Below, in pieces: positions 14,896 through 23,514 of a stretch of DNA of 49,487 nt (position 1 is the stretch's first letter; each line of letters opens with the position of its first letter). A model generated the notes under the pieces. That model saw only the letters and a list, made by a program, of their open reading frames with translations. It was not told the DNA's origin and ran no database searches. Source of the DNA: a bacterium (GTDB lineage: Bacteria > Ratteibacteria > UBA8468 > B48-G9 > JAFGKM01); assembly GCA_035370465.1 (NCBI GenBank), contig DAOOVW010000007.1, positions 1 through 49,487 of the forward strand, written 5' to 3'. Both the position numbers and the translations under genes were made by a program.

Positions 14896-16935
14896 ATGGA
14901 TAAAATAAGAAATATAGGAATTATTGCTCATATTGATGCTGGGAAAACCACAACGACTGAAAGGTTCCTTTATTATACAGGAAAAACACACAAAATAGGA
15001 GAAGTTGATGAAGGTACTGCTGTCATGGACTGGATGGAACAGGAAAAGGAAAGAGGAATAACAATAAGTGCTGCTGCAACAACATGTTTATGGAAAGGAT
15101 ATAAAATTAATATTATTGATACTCCAGGACATGTGGATTTTACAGCAGAAGTTGAGAGGTCATTAAGAGTTCTTGATGGAGCAATAGGTGTTTTTTGTGG
15201 TGTTGCAGGGGTTCAGTCACAATCAGAGACAGTATGGAGACAGAGTGAAAAATATAATGTCCCTAAATTAGTTTTTGTAAATAAATTAGATAGAGTGGGA
15301 GCAGATTTTTTTAGAGTTATTGATGAAATAAAAATTAAATTGAATACAAGCCCATTAATTATGAATATACCTATATATGATGACAATGAAGAATTTATTG
15401 GTCTTATTGATATTATTGAGGAAAAGGAAGTTATATATAATGAGACATATGAAACAGAGGCAGAAGTAAAAGATATTGAGGAAAAAAATAGAGAAAAATT
15501 TTTATATTATAAAAAGAATTTAATTGAAAAAGTAGCAGAGGTAGATGATTATTTGATGGGAAAATATGTTGAAGAGGAAGAAATAAAAAAAAGTGAGATA
15601 AAACGAGCAATAAGGAAAGGGACAATTAAAAATTTATTTTGCCCTGTATTTTGTGGGTCTGCACTAAAAAATAAAGGGACATTATTTTTACTTGATGGAA
15701 TTGTTAATTATCTACCTTCACCTGTTGACAGAGGTAAAATAGAAGGGTTTTCTACTGATAAGAAAAAAAAGATTGAAAGGCATCCAAATGAAAATCAACC
15801 ATTTTCAGGTCTCATTTTTAAGGTATATAATGATATTCATTTGGGCAGGGTTTTATATACAAGAATTTATTCAGGCAAAATCAAAAAAGGGGAAAAAGTA
15901 TATAATAGTTCCAGAAATGTAAAGGAAAAACTTATGAGAATTTTAGAAGTCCATACAAATAAATATTATGAAAAAGAACAGGGAAAAGCAGGTGAAATTG
16001 TTGCTTTACTGGGACCAAAGAAAACATATACTGGGGATACTATTTGTGATGAATTAAGTCCTATAATTTTTGAGAGTGTTGAGTTTCCTGAACCGGTTAT
16101 TTATTTAGCAGTTGAACCCAAAACAATGAGTCAACACGAGGATGTTTATAATGCACTTTTAAAAATTGCAGATGAAGACCCTACAATAAAAATCAGAACT
16201 GATGCTGAAACAGGGCAGATGATAATTATGGGAATGGGTGAATTACATCTTGATGTTGTTATTGGAAGGTTAAAAAGAGAAGATAAACTTGAAGTAAAGG
16301 TAGGCAGACCCCATGTTGCCTATAGAGAAACAATTACAGTTCCGTCAATTGGGGAAGGGAAATTTATAAAGCAAAGTGGGACAAAAGGAATATATGGGCA
16401 TGTAGTATTAAAATTAGAGCCATTAGAAAGAGGCAAAAGATTTATTTTTGAATCAAAAGTGGATAGTGAAAAAATTCCTGATGAATTTATACCTGCTATT
16501 GAGGAAGGAATAAAAGAAGGTATGGAAGTTGGGACATTGGGGGGTTTTCCTGTAATTGATATTAAAGCAGTTGTTATTGATGGTTCTTTTCATCCAACGG
16601 ATTCAGATGAAGTTGCTTATAAAATTGCTTCAACGATTGCTTTTAAAGACGCATATAGAAAAGGATATCCTATTCTTTTAGAGCCAATAATGAAAGTTGA
16701 AATTACTGTTCCAGAAGAATTTTTAGGAGAGATTTTAGATGATTTAAATTTTAGAAAAGGGAAAATAGAAAGTATTGAAACACTTAAAGATTTAAAAATT
16801 ATAGTAGCAAGAATACCGCTCAGGAAAATTTTTGGTTATACAACTACTCTTCGTTCCTTGACACAGGGAAAAGGAAGTTGTATAATAGAACCATTATGTT
16901 ATGAAAGTGTTAATGAAGAAATTCTTACAAAATAA
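14896..16935 (+). CDS. fusA: Elongation factor G
   Basis: The 679-residue GTPase moves tRNA-mRNA through the ribosome and helps ribosome recycling. Motifs are AHIDAGKTTTTER (P-loop, residues 11-23), DTPGHVDF, NKLD, and the domain IV/V core including EFIPAIEEGIKEGM and YATTL-like GYTTTLRSLTQGKG near the C-terminus. The length is close to the family norm. An AGAGG site lies 10 nt before the ATG. Codon use is strongly A-ending (GAA, AAA), in sharp contrast to the tuf gene that follows. Confidence 0.97.
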   Translation: MDKIRNIGIIAHIDAGKTTTTERFLYYTGKTHKIGEVDEGTAVMDWMEQEKERGITISAAATTCLWKGYKINIIDTPGHVDFTAEVERSLRVLDGAIGVFCGVAGVQSQSETVWRQSEKYNVPKLVFVNKLDRVGADFFRVIDEIKIKLNTSPLIMNIPIYDDNEEFIGLIDIIEEKEVIYNETYETEAEVKDIEEKNREKFLYYKKNLIEKVAEVDDYLMGKYVEEEEIKKSEIKRAIRKGTIKNLFCPVFCGSALKNKGTLFLLDGIVNYLPSPVDRGKIEGFSTDKKKKIERHPNENQPFSGLIFKVYNDIHLGRVLYTRIYSGKIKKGEKVYNSSRNVKEKLMRILEVHTNKYYEKEQGKAGEIVALLGPKKTYTGDTICDELSPIIFESVEFPEPVIYLAVEPKTMSQHEDVYNALLKIADEDPTIKIRTDAETGQMIIMGMGELHLDVVIGRLKREDKLEVKVGRPHVAYRETITVPSIGEGKFIKQSGTKGIYGHVVLKLEPLERGKRFIFESKVDSEKIPDEFIPAIEEGIKEGMEVGTLGGFPVIDIKAVVIDGSFHPTDSDEVAYKIASTIAFKDAYRKGYPILLEPIMKVEITVPEEFLGEILDDLNFRKGKIESIETLKDLKIIVARIPLRKIFGYTTTLRSLTQGKGSCIIEPLCYESVNEEILTK

Positions 16936-16941
16936 TAAAGA

Positions 16942-16980
16942 ATTTCAGTAAGAACCTAAATAGAAAATTTTTACCGAAAT
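16942..16980. repeat. Imperfect inverted repeat abutting the tuf copy 2 identity block
   Basis: ATTTCAGTAA (16942-16951) and TTACCGAAAT (16971-16980) pair at 9 of 10 positions around a 19-nt loop. The right arm ends exactly where sequence identity with tuf copy 1 begins (16981). It could be an mRNA hairpin just before the tuf Shine-Dalgarno site or a protein-binding site. No promoter is evident here. Confidence 0.45.
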
Positions 16981-16992
16981 GGAGGGAATAAA

Positions 16993-18195
16993 ATGGCAAA
17001 GGAGAAATTTATAAGGAGCAAGACACATGTAAATGTAGGGACGATAGGGCATGTAGATCATGGGAAGACGACATTAACGAGTGCGATAACGAAGGTATTG
17101 GCGAAGGAGAACAAGGCAAAGGAGATGAAGTATGAGGAGATAGACAAGGCGCCTGAGGAGAAGGAGAGGGGATTAACGATAAACATATCGCATATAGAGT
17201 ATGAGACAGAGACGAGGCATTATGCGCATATAGATTGTCCTGGGCATGCTGATTACATAAAGAACATGATAACAGGTGCGGCACAGATGGATGGGGCGAT
17301 ATTGGTAGTAAGTGCGCCAGATGGTCCTATGCCACAGACCAGGGAGCATATATTATTAGCCAGGCAGGTAGAGGTGCCGGCGGTGGTAGTATTTTTGAAC
17401 AAGATGGATAGTGTAGAGGATGAGGAATTAGTTGAGTTAGTGGAGGTAGAGGTAAGGGAGTTATTAAGCAAGTATGGGTTTCCAGGTGAGGAGGTACCTG
17501 TAATAAAGGGGAGTGCATTGAAGGCATTGGAGTGTGGATGTGGTAAGAGGGAATGTGAGTGGTGTGGGAGGATATGGGATTTATTAGATGCAGTAGACAG
17601 GTACATACCGATGCCGGTGAGAGATATAGACAAGCCATTTTTGTTGGCAGTAGAGGATGTATTTAGTATAACAGGCAGGGGTACAGTAGCGACAGGAAGG
17701 ATAGAGAGGGGTAAAGTAAGAGTAGGGGATAATGTAGAGATAGTAGGGTTAAAGCATGAGATAACTAAGACGGTAGTGACAGGGGTAGAGATGTTCAGGA
17801 AGGAATTAGAAGAAGGGGTAGCAGGAGACAATGTAGGTTTATTATTAAGAGGTATAGATAAGGATGCGATAGAGAGGGGTATGGTAGTGGCGGCGCCAGG
17901 GAGTATAACACCGCACACACATTTTAAGGCACAGGTATATGTATTGAAGAAAGAAGAAGGTGGCAGGCACACGCCATTTTTCCATGGATACAGGCCGCAG
18001 TTTTACATAAGGACGACAGATGTAACAGGGGAGATAAAGTTACCAGAGGGGGTTGAGATGGTAATGCCAGGAGATAATATAGAGATGGATATAAAGTTAA
18101 TATATCCAGTAGCACTTGAAAAGGGGCAGAGATTTGCTATAAGAGAAGGTGGAAAAACAGTCGGTGCTGGTGCTGTTACTGAAATTATTGAATAA
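16993..18195 (+). CDS. tuf: Elongation factor Tu, copy 2
   Basis: A second 400-residue EF-Tu, with the same P-loop, DCPGH, NKMD and CGCGKRECEWC insert as copy 1. The translations are identical, and so are the antisense-frame translations, which means the DNA itself is essentially identical. The shared block runs from GGAGGG (16981) to the second base of the stop codon (18194); the stops differ (TAG in copy 1, TAA here). The sharp edges at the Shine-Dalgarno site and stop suggest recent gene conversion limited to the gene. It closes the str group after fusA, the usual place for tufA. Codon usage is as anomalous as in copy 1. Confidence 0.98.
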   Translation: MAKEKFIRSKTHVNVGTIGHVDHGKTTLTSAITKVLAKENKAKEMKYEEIDKAPEEKERGLTINISHIEYETETRHYAHIDCPGHADYIKNMITGAAQMDGAILVVSAPDGPMPQTREHILLARQVEVPAVVVFLNKMDSVEDEELVELVEVEVRELLSKYGFPGEEVPVIKGSALKALECGCGKRECEWCGRIWDLLDAVDRYIPMPVRDIDKPFLLAVEDVFSITGRGTVATGRIERGKVRVGDNVEIVGLKHEITKTVVTGVEMFRKELEEGVAGDNVGLLLRGIDKDAIERGMVVAAPGSITPHTHFKAQVYVLKKEEGGRHTPFFHGYRPQFYIRTTDVTGEIKLPEGVEMVMPGDNIEMDIKLIYPVALEKGQRFAIREGGKTVGAGAVTEIIE

Positions 18196-18198
18196 GTA

Positions 18199-18227
18199 TT
18201 GACAGAAGAGAATAAAATAAGTAAAAT
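18199..18227 (+). promoter_or_regulatory. Promoter for the S10 operon
   Basis: TTGACA (18199-18204) and TAAAAT (18222-18227) are separated by 17 bp. They lie between the tuf copy 2 stop and the rpsJ ATG at 18256. The site would give rpsJ and the following genes their own transcription start. Confidence 0.6.
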
Positions 18228-18255
18228 AAAAAACTTGACCTGAAAAGAGAAAAAT

Positions 18256-18567
18256 ATGGAAGAAAAAAGAATTAAAATTACATTAAAGGGTTTTGACCAT
18301 AGATTGTTAGATAAATCAATAAAAGAGATTATTGAACTTGCTAAGAAAACAGGAGTAAGAATTTCAGGACCTGTTCCTTTACCAACAAAAAGGGAAGTTT
18401 ATACTGTTTTAAGGTCACCTCATGTAAATAAAAAAAGCAGAGAACAGTTTGAAATGAAAATTCATAAAAGATTGATAGAAATAATTGAGCCAACTGGAAG
18501 AACAATAGATGCTTTAACTAAATTAAGTCTACCAGAGGGTATTGATATTAAAATGGATTTGAGTTAA
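18256..18567 (+). CDS. rpsJ: Ribosomal protein S10
   Basis: A 103-residue 30S head protein that also partners NusB in antitermination. It shows RIKITLKGFDHRLLD near the N-terminus, GPVPLPTKREVYTVLRSPHV in the long loop, and HKRLIEIIEPTGRTIDAL. Length and ends are standard. It is the first gene of the S10 operon, with a predicted promoter about 30 nt upstream; rplC follows after 11 nt. Confidence 0.97.
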   Translation: MEEKRIKITLKGFDHRLLDKSIKEIIELAKKTGVRISGPVPLPTKREVYTVLRSPHVNKKSREQFEMKIHKRLIEIIEPTGRTIDALTKLSLPEGIDIKMDLS

Positions 18568-18578
18568 AGGATATAATA

Positions 18579-19226
18579 ATGAGAATAGGTTTAATTGGAA
18601 AGAAATTGGGGATGAGCAGGATTTTTAATGAAAATGGGGATGTTATTCCAGTGACGATTATTGAAGTTAAAGATAATTATGTAATTGGTATAAAAAAAGA
18701 AAGCGAGAAAGATAATTACTCAGCAATTCAAATTGGTTGCCAGGAAGTTGAAGATAAAAAACTTAGAAAGTCAGAATTAGGTAAGTTAAAGAAAAATAAT
18801 TTACCATCATTAAAAGTTATAAAAGAACTGAGAATGAAAAATGATGATGAAGTTAATGACTTTAAAATAGGGCAAAAATTAAATGTTGAAATTTTTAAAA
18901 AAGGTGATTTAGTGGATATTACTGGTAAAACAATAGGAAAGGGGTTTCAAGGAGTTGTAAAGAGACATGGATTTAAAGGAGGTCCCGCTACACACGGTTC
19001 TATGTCTCATAGAAAACCTGGTTCAATTGGTGGTACAACTCCGGCAAGGGTCCTAAAAGGACAAAAAATGGCAGGACACATGGGAAATGAGAAACAAACT
19101 ATTCAAAATTTAGAAGTTGTTCAAATAATGCATGATAAAAATTTAATTTTAATAAAAGGGGCTGTTCCTGGTCCTAAAAATAGATATTTATTAGTTAGAA
19201 AGGCAATAAAAGGTCTTAGCAAATGA
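18579..19226 (+). CDS. rplC: Ribosomal protein L3
   Basis: A 215-residue protein whose extended loop reaches the peptidyl-transferase centre. It begins MRIGLIGKKLGMSRIF and carries the family signature GFQGVVKRHGFKGGPATHGS and HRKPGSIGGTTPARVLKGQK. It ends in the usual GAVPGPKNRYLLVRKA segment. The last codons overlap the rplD start by 4 nt. Confidence 0.97.
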   Translation: MRIGLIGKKLGMSRIFNENGDVIPVTIIEVKDNYVIGIKKESEKDNYSAIQIGCQEVEDKKLRKSELGKLKKNNLPSLKVIKELRMKNDDEVNDFKIGQKLNVEIFKKGDLVDITGKTIGKGFQGVVKRHGFKGGPATHGSMSHRKPGSIGGTTPARVLKGQKMAGHMGNEKQTIQNLEVVQIMHDKNLILIKGAVPGPKNRYLLVRKAIKGLSK

Positions 19227-19870
19227 GAAAAATCCCTATTTATGATATTAATGGTGAAATTGTTGGTGAGGAAGAAATTGAAATAGAAAATGAAAAGATA
19301 AATAAAGATGTTCTCTATTATTATGTTAATGCATATCTTACGAATCAGCGAAAGGGAACATCTTCAACTAAAACAAGGGGAGATGTTTCTGGTGGAGGCA
19401 AGAAACCATGGAGGCAGAAAGGAACTGGACGGGCGAGAGTTGGTTCAATTAGAAATCCCATATGGAAGGGCGGAGGAGTTGTTTTTGGCCCAAAGACAAA
19501 AGAATATAAAGTTAGATTACCTAAAAAAATAAAAAGAATGGCACTTATTGAAGCAATAAAAGATAAAATTATTGAAGATAGATTTTTACTTATAGAAATG
19601 AGTAATTTAAATGAAATAAAGACAAAAAATGTCTATAATTTTTTGAAGAAAATAGGTAGTAATAAGGAAAAAATTCTTTTCATTCTTAATAAAGGAGATG
19701 TAAATAAGGAAGTTATAATAAAATCAATTAGAAATATAGATACTATTGAATATGATTATTCGGACAAAATAAATGCATATGAAATTTTAAAAGTTGATAA
19801 AGTTTTTTTAGACGATAAGAATATTTTTGGAGTAATAAAGAAAACATTGGAGAAAGAAAATGGCAGTTGA
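19223..19870 (+). CDS. rplD: Ribosomal protein L4
   Basis: A 215-residue protein lining the peptide exit tunnel; in Proteobacteria it represses its own operon, which cannot be inferred here. The tunnel loop is seen in TKTRGDVSGGGKKPWRQKGT followed by GRARVGSIRNPIWKGGG, then FGPKTKEY. The C-terminal globular part is AT-rich and less conserved. It overlaps rplC by 4 nt and rplW by 11 nt. Confidence 0.96.
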   Translation: MRKIPIYDINGEIVGEEEIEIENEKINKDVLYYYVNAYLTNQRKGTSSTKTRGDVSGGGKKPWRQKGTGRARVGSIRNPIWKGGGVVFGPKTKEYKVRLPKKIKRMALIEAIKDKIIEDRFLLIEMSNLNEIKTKNVYNFLKKIGSNKEKILFILNKGDVNKEVIIKSIRNIDTIEYDYSDKINAYEILKVDKVFLDDKNIFGVIKKTLEKENGS

Positions 19871-20144
19871 AGCGTATAAAATTATAAAAATTCCTCTTAT
19901 ATCAGAGAGAGCAACTGATTTACAGGCAGAAAATAAGTATGTTTTTATAGTTGATAAAAAAGCAAATAAGAATCAAATAAAAGAAGCAATAGAAACAATA
20001 TATAAGGTTCATGTTAAAAAAATAAATGTGATAAATGTTCCTAAAAAGAAAAAGAAATATAGGATGAATATTGAAGGATTCAGGTCTGGATATAAAAAAG
20101 CAATTATTAAGTTAAAAGAAGGAGAAAAAATTGCCATTACGTAA
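19860..20144 (+). CDS. rplW: Ribosomal protein L23
   Basis: A 94-residue protein at the exit-tunnel mouth, the docking site for trigger factor and SRP. It begins with the family pattern IIKIPLISERATDL and contains YVFIVDKKANKNQIKEAIE and the basic loop KKKKKYRMNIEGFRSGYKKA. GGAG lies just upstream within rplD. Its last 14 nt overlap the start of rplB in another frame. Confidence 0.95.
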   Translation: MAVEAYKIIKIPLISERATDLQAENKYVFIVDKKANKNQIKEAIETIYKVHVKKINVINVPKKKKKYRMNIEGFRSGYKKAIIKLKEGEKIAIT

Positions 20145-20961
20145 ATTAAAACCGGTTACACCTGGACAGAGACATGCAATTTTAGATGATTTTTCTGATA
20201 TAACAAAAAAGTATCCGGAAAAATCACTTGTTATTGGAAAAAGGAAAAAAGGTGGAAGAAATAATACTGGCAGAATTACAGTAAGACATAGAGGTGGTGG
20301 ACATAAAAAGTTATATAGAATTATTGATTTTAAAGGTAGAAAAAATATGGAAGGGAAAGTTGTAAGTATTGAATATGACCCGAATAGAAGTAGCAGAATT
20401 GCTTTAGTTCACTATACTGATGGGATAAAAAGTTATCTGATTGCTCCTTATGGTCTTAAAGTTGGAGATATAATTAATTGTGGGGAAAATGCAGAAATTA
20501 AAACAGGTAATAGATTACCTCTGAGAAATATACCAGAGGGATTACAGATTTTTAATATTGAGATGGTACCGGAAAAAGGTGGACAAATTGTCAGGTCTGC
20601 TGGGACTCTTGCAACTTTAATGGTAAAAGGAGAAAAATATGCGCAAGTTCGGTTGCCATCTGGTGAAGTGAGGTTGTTTGATTTGAATTGTTTTGCAACA
20701 TTAGGACAGGTTAGCAATATTGACCATAAATATGTTTCCTTAGGTAAAGCAGGAAGAACCAGACATTTAGGAATAAGACCAACTGTAAGAGGAGTAGCAA
20801 TGAATCCCGTTGACCATCCTCATGGAGGTGGAGAGGGAAGAAGTAAAGGACATCAGTCACAGAGTCCCTGGGGATGGAGTACAAAAGGTCACAAAACAAG
20901 AAAGAAGAAAAAACCATCAGATAAATTAATTGTAGAAAGAAGAAAAAGGAGTAAAGGATGA
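20131..20961 (+). CDS. rplB: Ribosomal protein L2
   Basis: A 276-residue protein needed for subunit association and peptidyl transfer. The start is TTG at 20131 (AAGGAG upstream), giving PLRKLKPVTPGQRH as in the family. Conserved parts are GRNNTGRITVRHRGGGHKK-like near residue 40, SSRIALVHYTDG, and the C-terminal VRGVAMNPVDHPHGGGEGRS with the catalytic-site histidine. It overlaps rplW by 14 nt and rpsS by 4 nt. Confidence 0.97.
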   Translation: MPLRKLKPVTPGQRHAILDDFSDITKKYPEKSLVIGKRKKGGRNNTGRITVRHRGGGHKKLYRIIDFKGRKNMEGKVVSIEYDPNRSSRIALVHYTDGIKSYLIAPYGLKVGDIINCGENAEIKTGNRLPLRNIPEGLQIFNIEMVPEKGGQIVRSAGTLATLMVKGEKYAQVRLPSGEVRLFDLNCFATLGQVSNIDHKYVSLGKAGRTRHLGIRPTVRGVAMNPVDHPHGGGEGRSKGHQSQSPWGWSTKGHKTRKKKKPSDKLIVERRKRSKG

Positions 20962-21239
20962 GATCTAAAAAGAAAGGTCCCTATGTTGATTTGAAATTGA
21001 TGAAGAAAGTTGAAAAATTAAGAAGAGAAGGTAGAAAGGAAATAATTAAAACATGGGCTCGTGCATCATTTGTTATTCCTGAATTTGTTGGTTATACTTT
21101 TGCTATTCATAATGGTAAAAATTTTTTAAATGTTTATATTACAGAAAACATGGTAGGCCATAGATTAGGAGAATTCGCTCCAACAAGAGTTTTTAGAGGC
21201 CATGGTGCTCATACTGAAAGAACAAGAGAGAAAACATAA
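20958..21239 (+). CDS. rpsS: Ribosomal protein S19
   Basis: A 93-residue 30S head protein forming bridges to the 50S subunit. It begins MRSKKKGPYVDLKLMKKVEK and contains TWARASFVIPEFVGYTFAIH and MVGHRLGEFAPTRVFRGHG, all signature segments. It starts 4 nt before the rplB stop; rplV follows after 12 nt. Confidence 0.97.
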   Translation: MRSKKKGPYVDLKLMKKVEKLRREGRKEIIKTWARASFVIPEFVGYTFAIHNGKNFLNVYITENMVGHRLGEFAPTRVFRGHGAHTERTREKT

Positions 21240-21251
21240 TAGGATATAAAA

Positions 21252-21593
21252 ATGGAAGTAAAAGCAATTTCAAAATATATTAGAGTAAGTCCGAGAAAGT
21301 TGAAAATGATAAAGGATATTGTTATTGGGAAAGAAATTAATGAGGCAATACAAATTTTAGAAAGTTTGCCAAAAAGAGGTTCAGAATATTTGATTAAAAC
21401 ATTAAAATCAGCCCAGAGTAATGCAGAAGGTAAAAAGAAAGGCGGAATATGGATGGTAAAGAATTTATTGGTTGATAGTGGCCCCTCATTTAAAAGGTTT
21501 AGGGCTACTACAATGGGAAGAGGTGTAATGGTGAGAAAAAGGACTTCTCATATAACAGTTATTTTACAGGATATAGAAGAAGGGGAAAAATAA
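21252..21593 (+). CDS. rplV: Ribosomal protein L22
   Basis: A 113-residue protein whose beta hairpin lines the exit tunnel. It shows KYIRVSPRKLKMIKDIVIGK near the N-terminus, and the hairpin region with FKRFRATTMGRGVMVRKRTS, then HITVILQD. Its stop codon overlaps the first base of rpsC. Confidence 0.96.
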   Translation: MEVKAISKYIRVSPRKLKMIKDIVIGKEINEAIQILESLPKRGSEYLIKTLKSAQSNAEGKKKGGIWMVKNLLVDSGPSFKRFRATTMGRGVMVRKRTSHITVILQDIEEGEK

Positions 21594-22270
21594 TGGGACA
21601 GAAAGTAAATCCAATTGGATTAAGATTAGGAATAACTGAGGATTGGCGAACGAAATGGTTTGCAAGTAAAAAGGATTTTAAGGACTCATTGAAAGAGGAT
21701 ATTTTTATAAGAGACAATATAAATAAAAAATATCCAAGAGGGACAATAAGCAAAATTGAAATTGAAAAAGTTATCAAAGAAAAAATAAAAATTATTATTT
21801 ATACAACAAGACCAGGTGTTATTTTGGGAAGAAAAGGGAGCGAAATAAATCAACTAAGGGATGAGTTAATTGGGAAGTTGAAAAAACAGGTGAGTATAGA
21901 TGTAGTTGAAGTAAATCCTCCAGGTAAAAGTGCACAATTTCTTGCAGATACAATAGTTATACAATTGGAAAAAAGATTTTCACATAGATATGCAATAAAA
22001 AGAGCAATGGCTCTTGCGATGGAAAGTGGAGCTGAAGGAATTAAGGTAAGAATAAGTGGAAGAATAGGGGGAGTGGAAATTTCCAGGTCTGAACAATATA
22101 TTGAAGGCAAAGTTCCATTACATACATTAAGAGCAAAAATTGATTATGCAACTGCGACAGCATTTACGAGGTCGGGAACAATTGGTATAAAGGTATGGTT
22201 GTACTTAGGTGAAGTTTTACAGGGTAAAAGGCAGGAGGATAAAAATGCCGTTAATGCCAAAGAGAGTTAA
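21593..22270 (+). CDS. rpsC: Ribosomal protein S3
   Basis: A 225-residue protein at the mRNA entry channel. It starts MGQKVNPIGLRLGITEDWRT, has a KH domain with RPGVILGRKGSEINQLRDEL, and the C-terminal core with GIKVRISGRIGGVEISRSEQ and GTIGIKVWLYLGEVL. The 3' end overlaps rplP by 26 nt. Confidence 0.97.
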   Translation: MGQKVNPIGLRLGITEDWRTKWFASKKDFKDSLKEDIFIRDNINKKYPRGTISKIEIEKVIKEKIKIIIYTTRPGVILGRKGSEINQLRDELIGKLKKQVSIDVVEVNPPGKSAQFLADTIVIQLEKRFSHRYAIKRAMALAMESGAEGIKVRISGRIGGVEISRSEQYIEGKVPLHTLRAKIDYATATAFTRSGTIGIKVWLYLGEVLQGKRQEDKNAVNAKES

Positions 22271-22667
22271 GTATAGAAAAGCACAAAGAGGCAGAAGAAA
22301 AGGTAAAGCAATGAGAGGCAGCACTTTATATTACGGTGATTATGGATTGAAAATTATGGAACCGTGCTGGCTTACAAATGTTCAAATAGAAGCGGCAAGA
22401 GTTGCTATTACACACCATTTAAAAACAAAGGGGAAAGTTTGGATTAGAATTTTTCCGGATAAACCAGTTACAAAAAAACCAGCAGAAACAAGAATGGGAA
22501 AGGGTAAAGGAGATGTTTCTCACTGGGTTGCTGTTGTACTTCCAGGAAGAATTGCTTTTGAGATAGTTGGAGTTGATGAAGAAACAGCTGTCGGAGCACT
22601 TAAAAGAGCATCCTCAAAATTTCCTGTGAAAAGTAAAATAGTTAAAAGACAAAAGATAGTTTCATAA
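22245..22667 (+). CDS. rplP: Ribosomal protein L16
   Basis: A 140-residue protein near the A-site tRNA. I take the ATG at 22245, preceded by CAGGAGG at 22232-22238, giving MPLMPKRVKYRKAQRGRRKG; a longer in-frame reading from 22209 adds residues not found in the family. Conserved segments are WIRIFPDKPVTKKPAETRMG and KGKGDVSHWVAVV. It overlaps the end of rpsC by 26 nt, long for this cluster. Confidence 0.95.
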   Translation: MPLMPKRVKYRKAQRGRRKGKAMRGSTLYYGDYGLKIMEPCWLTNVQIEAARVAITHHLKTKGKVWIRIFPDKPVTKKPAETRMGKGKGDVSHWVAVVLPGRIAFEIVGVDEETAVGALKRASSKFPVKSKIVKRQKIVS

Positions 22668-22676
22668 GGAATAAAA

Positions 22677-22889
22677 ATGAAAAAAGATGAAATAAAAAAA
22701 TGGAGAGAAGCAACAGAAGAAGAAATAGGGCTTAAAATAGTTGAGTTAGAAAAACAACTTTTTAATTTATTACCACAGGTAAAAATGGGGCAGTTAAAAA
22801 ATTGTTCTGTTTTGAAAAATATAAGAAAAAACATTGCTATTTTAAACACAATAAAGAGAGAAAAAAGTATACAGAGGGTTAAAAAATGA
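22677..22889 (+). CDS. rpmC: Ribosomal protein L29
   Basis: A 70-residue two-helix protein at the exit-tunnel rim. It is recognised by position between rplP and rpsQ and by EEIGLKIVELEKQLFNL with the second helix LKNIRKNIAILNTIKRE. The family is poorly conserved but the pattern and length fit. It overlaps rpsQ by 4 nt. Confidence 0.92.
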   Translation: MKKDEIKKWREATEEEIGLKIVELEKQLFNLLPQVKMGQLKNCSVLKNIRKNIAILNTIKREKSIQRVKK

Positions 22890-23149
22890 ATAATTCACGA
22901 GAAATCGAAAAAGTTGGGGTTGTTTTAAGTGATAAGATGGATAAAACAAGAGTTGTTTCTGTTGAGTGGAAATCAGCCCATCCTCTTTATAATAAAATTT
23001 TAAGGAAGAGAAAGAAATTTTATGCACATGATGAAGATAATATTACAAAAGTTGGAGATACGGTCAGGATTGTTCAGACCAGACCATTGAGTAAACTAAA
23101 AAGATGGAGAATTGTTGAAATAATTGAAAAAACAGAAAGGCAAAAATGA
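22886..23149 (+). CDS. rpsQ: Ribosomal protein S17
   Basis: An 87-residue OB-fold protein binding 16S rRNA. It has GVVLSDKMDKTRVVSVEWKS, the loop HPLYNKILRKRKKFYAHDE, and GDTVRIVQTRPLSKLKRWRI, which match the family. It overlaps rpmC and rplN by 4 nt each. Confidence 0.96.
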   Translation: MNNSREIEKVGVVLSDKMDKTRVVSVEWKSAHPLYNKILRKRKKFYAHDEDNITKVGDTVRIVQTRPLSKLKRWRIVEIIEKTERQK

Positions 23150-23514
23150 TACAATTGAGGACTACTTTAATAGTTGCAGATAATACAGGTGCAAAGAAAA
23201 TCATGGTTATTGGGTTTATAGGTGTTTCCAAGAAAAGATATGCAAGAACTGGAGATATAGTCATTTGTAGTGTTAAAGATGCACTTCCAGATGGTATTGT
23301 TAAGAAAAAAGAAAAAGTGAAAGCAGTAATAGTTAGAACAGTTAAACCAATAAAAAGGAAAGATGGAACAATTTTAAAATTTGACCATAATTGTGCTATT
23401 ATAGTAGATAATGAAAAAAATCCAAGAGGAACAAGAATTTTTGGACCTGTTCCAAGAGAATTGAGAGATAAAAATTTTACTAAAATTATTTCTCTAGCTC
23501 CGGAGGTTGTTTAA
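23146..23514 (+). CDS. rplN: Ribosomal protein L14
   Basis: A 122-residue intersubunit-bridge protein. It begins MIQLRTTLIVADNTGAKKIM and has GDIVICSVKDALPDG, KKKEKVKAVIVRTVKPIKRK and GTRIFGPVPRELRDKNFTKI. Length and ends are canonical. The stop overlaps the first base of rplX. Confidence 0.97.
   Translation: MIQLRTTLIVADNTGAKKIMVIGFIGVSKKRYARTGDIVICSVKDALPDGIVKKKEKVKAVIVRTVKPIKRKDGTILKFDHNCAIIVDNEKNPRGTRIFGPVPRELRDKNFTKIISLAPEVV

Noticed and set aside
19308..19532. Plus-strand frame inside rplD
   Set aside because: Out of frame with L4 and unlike any known protein; L4 is complete and conserved.
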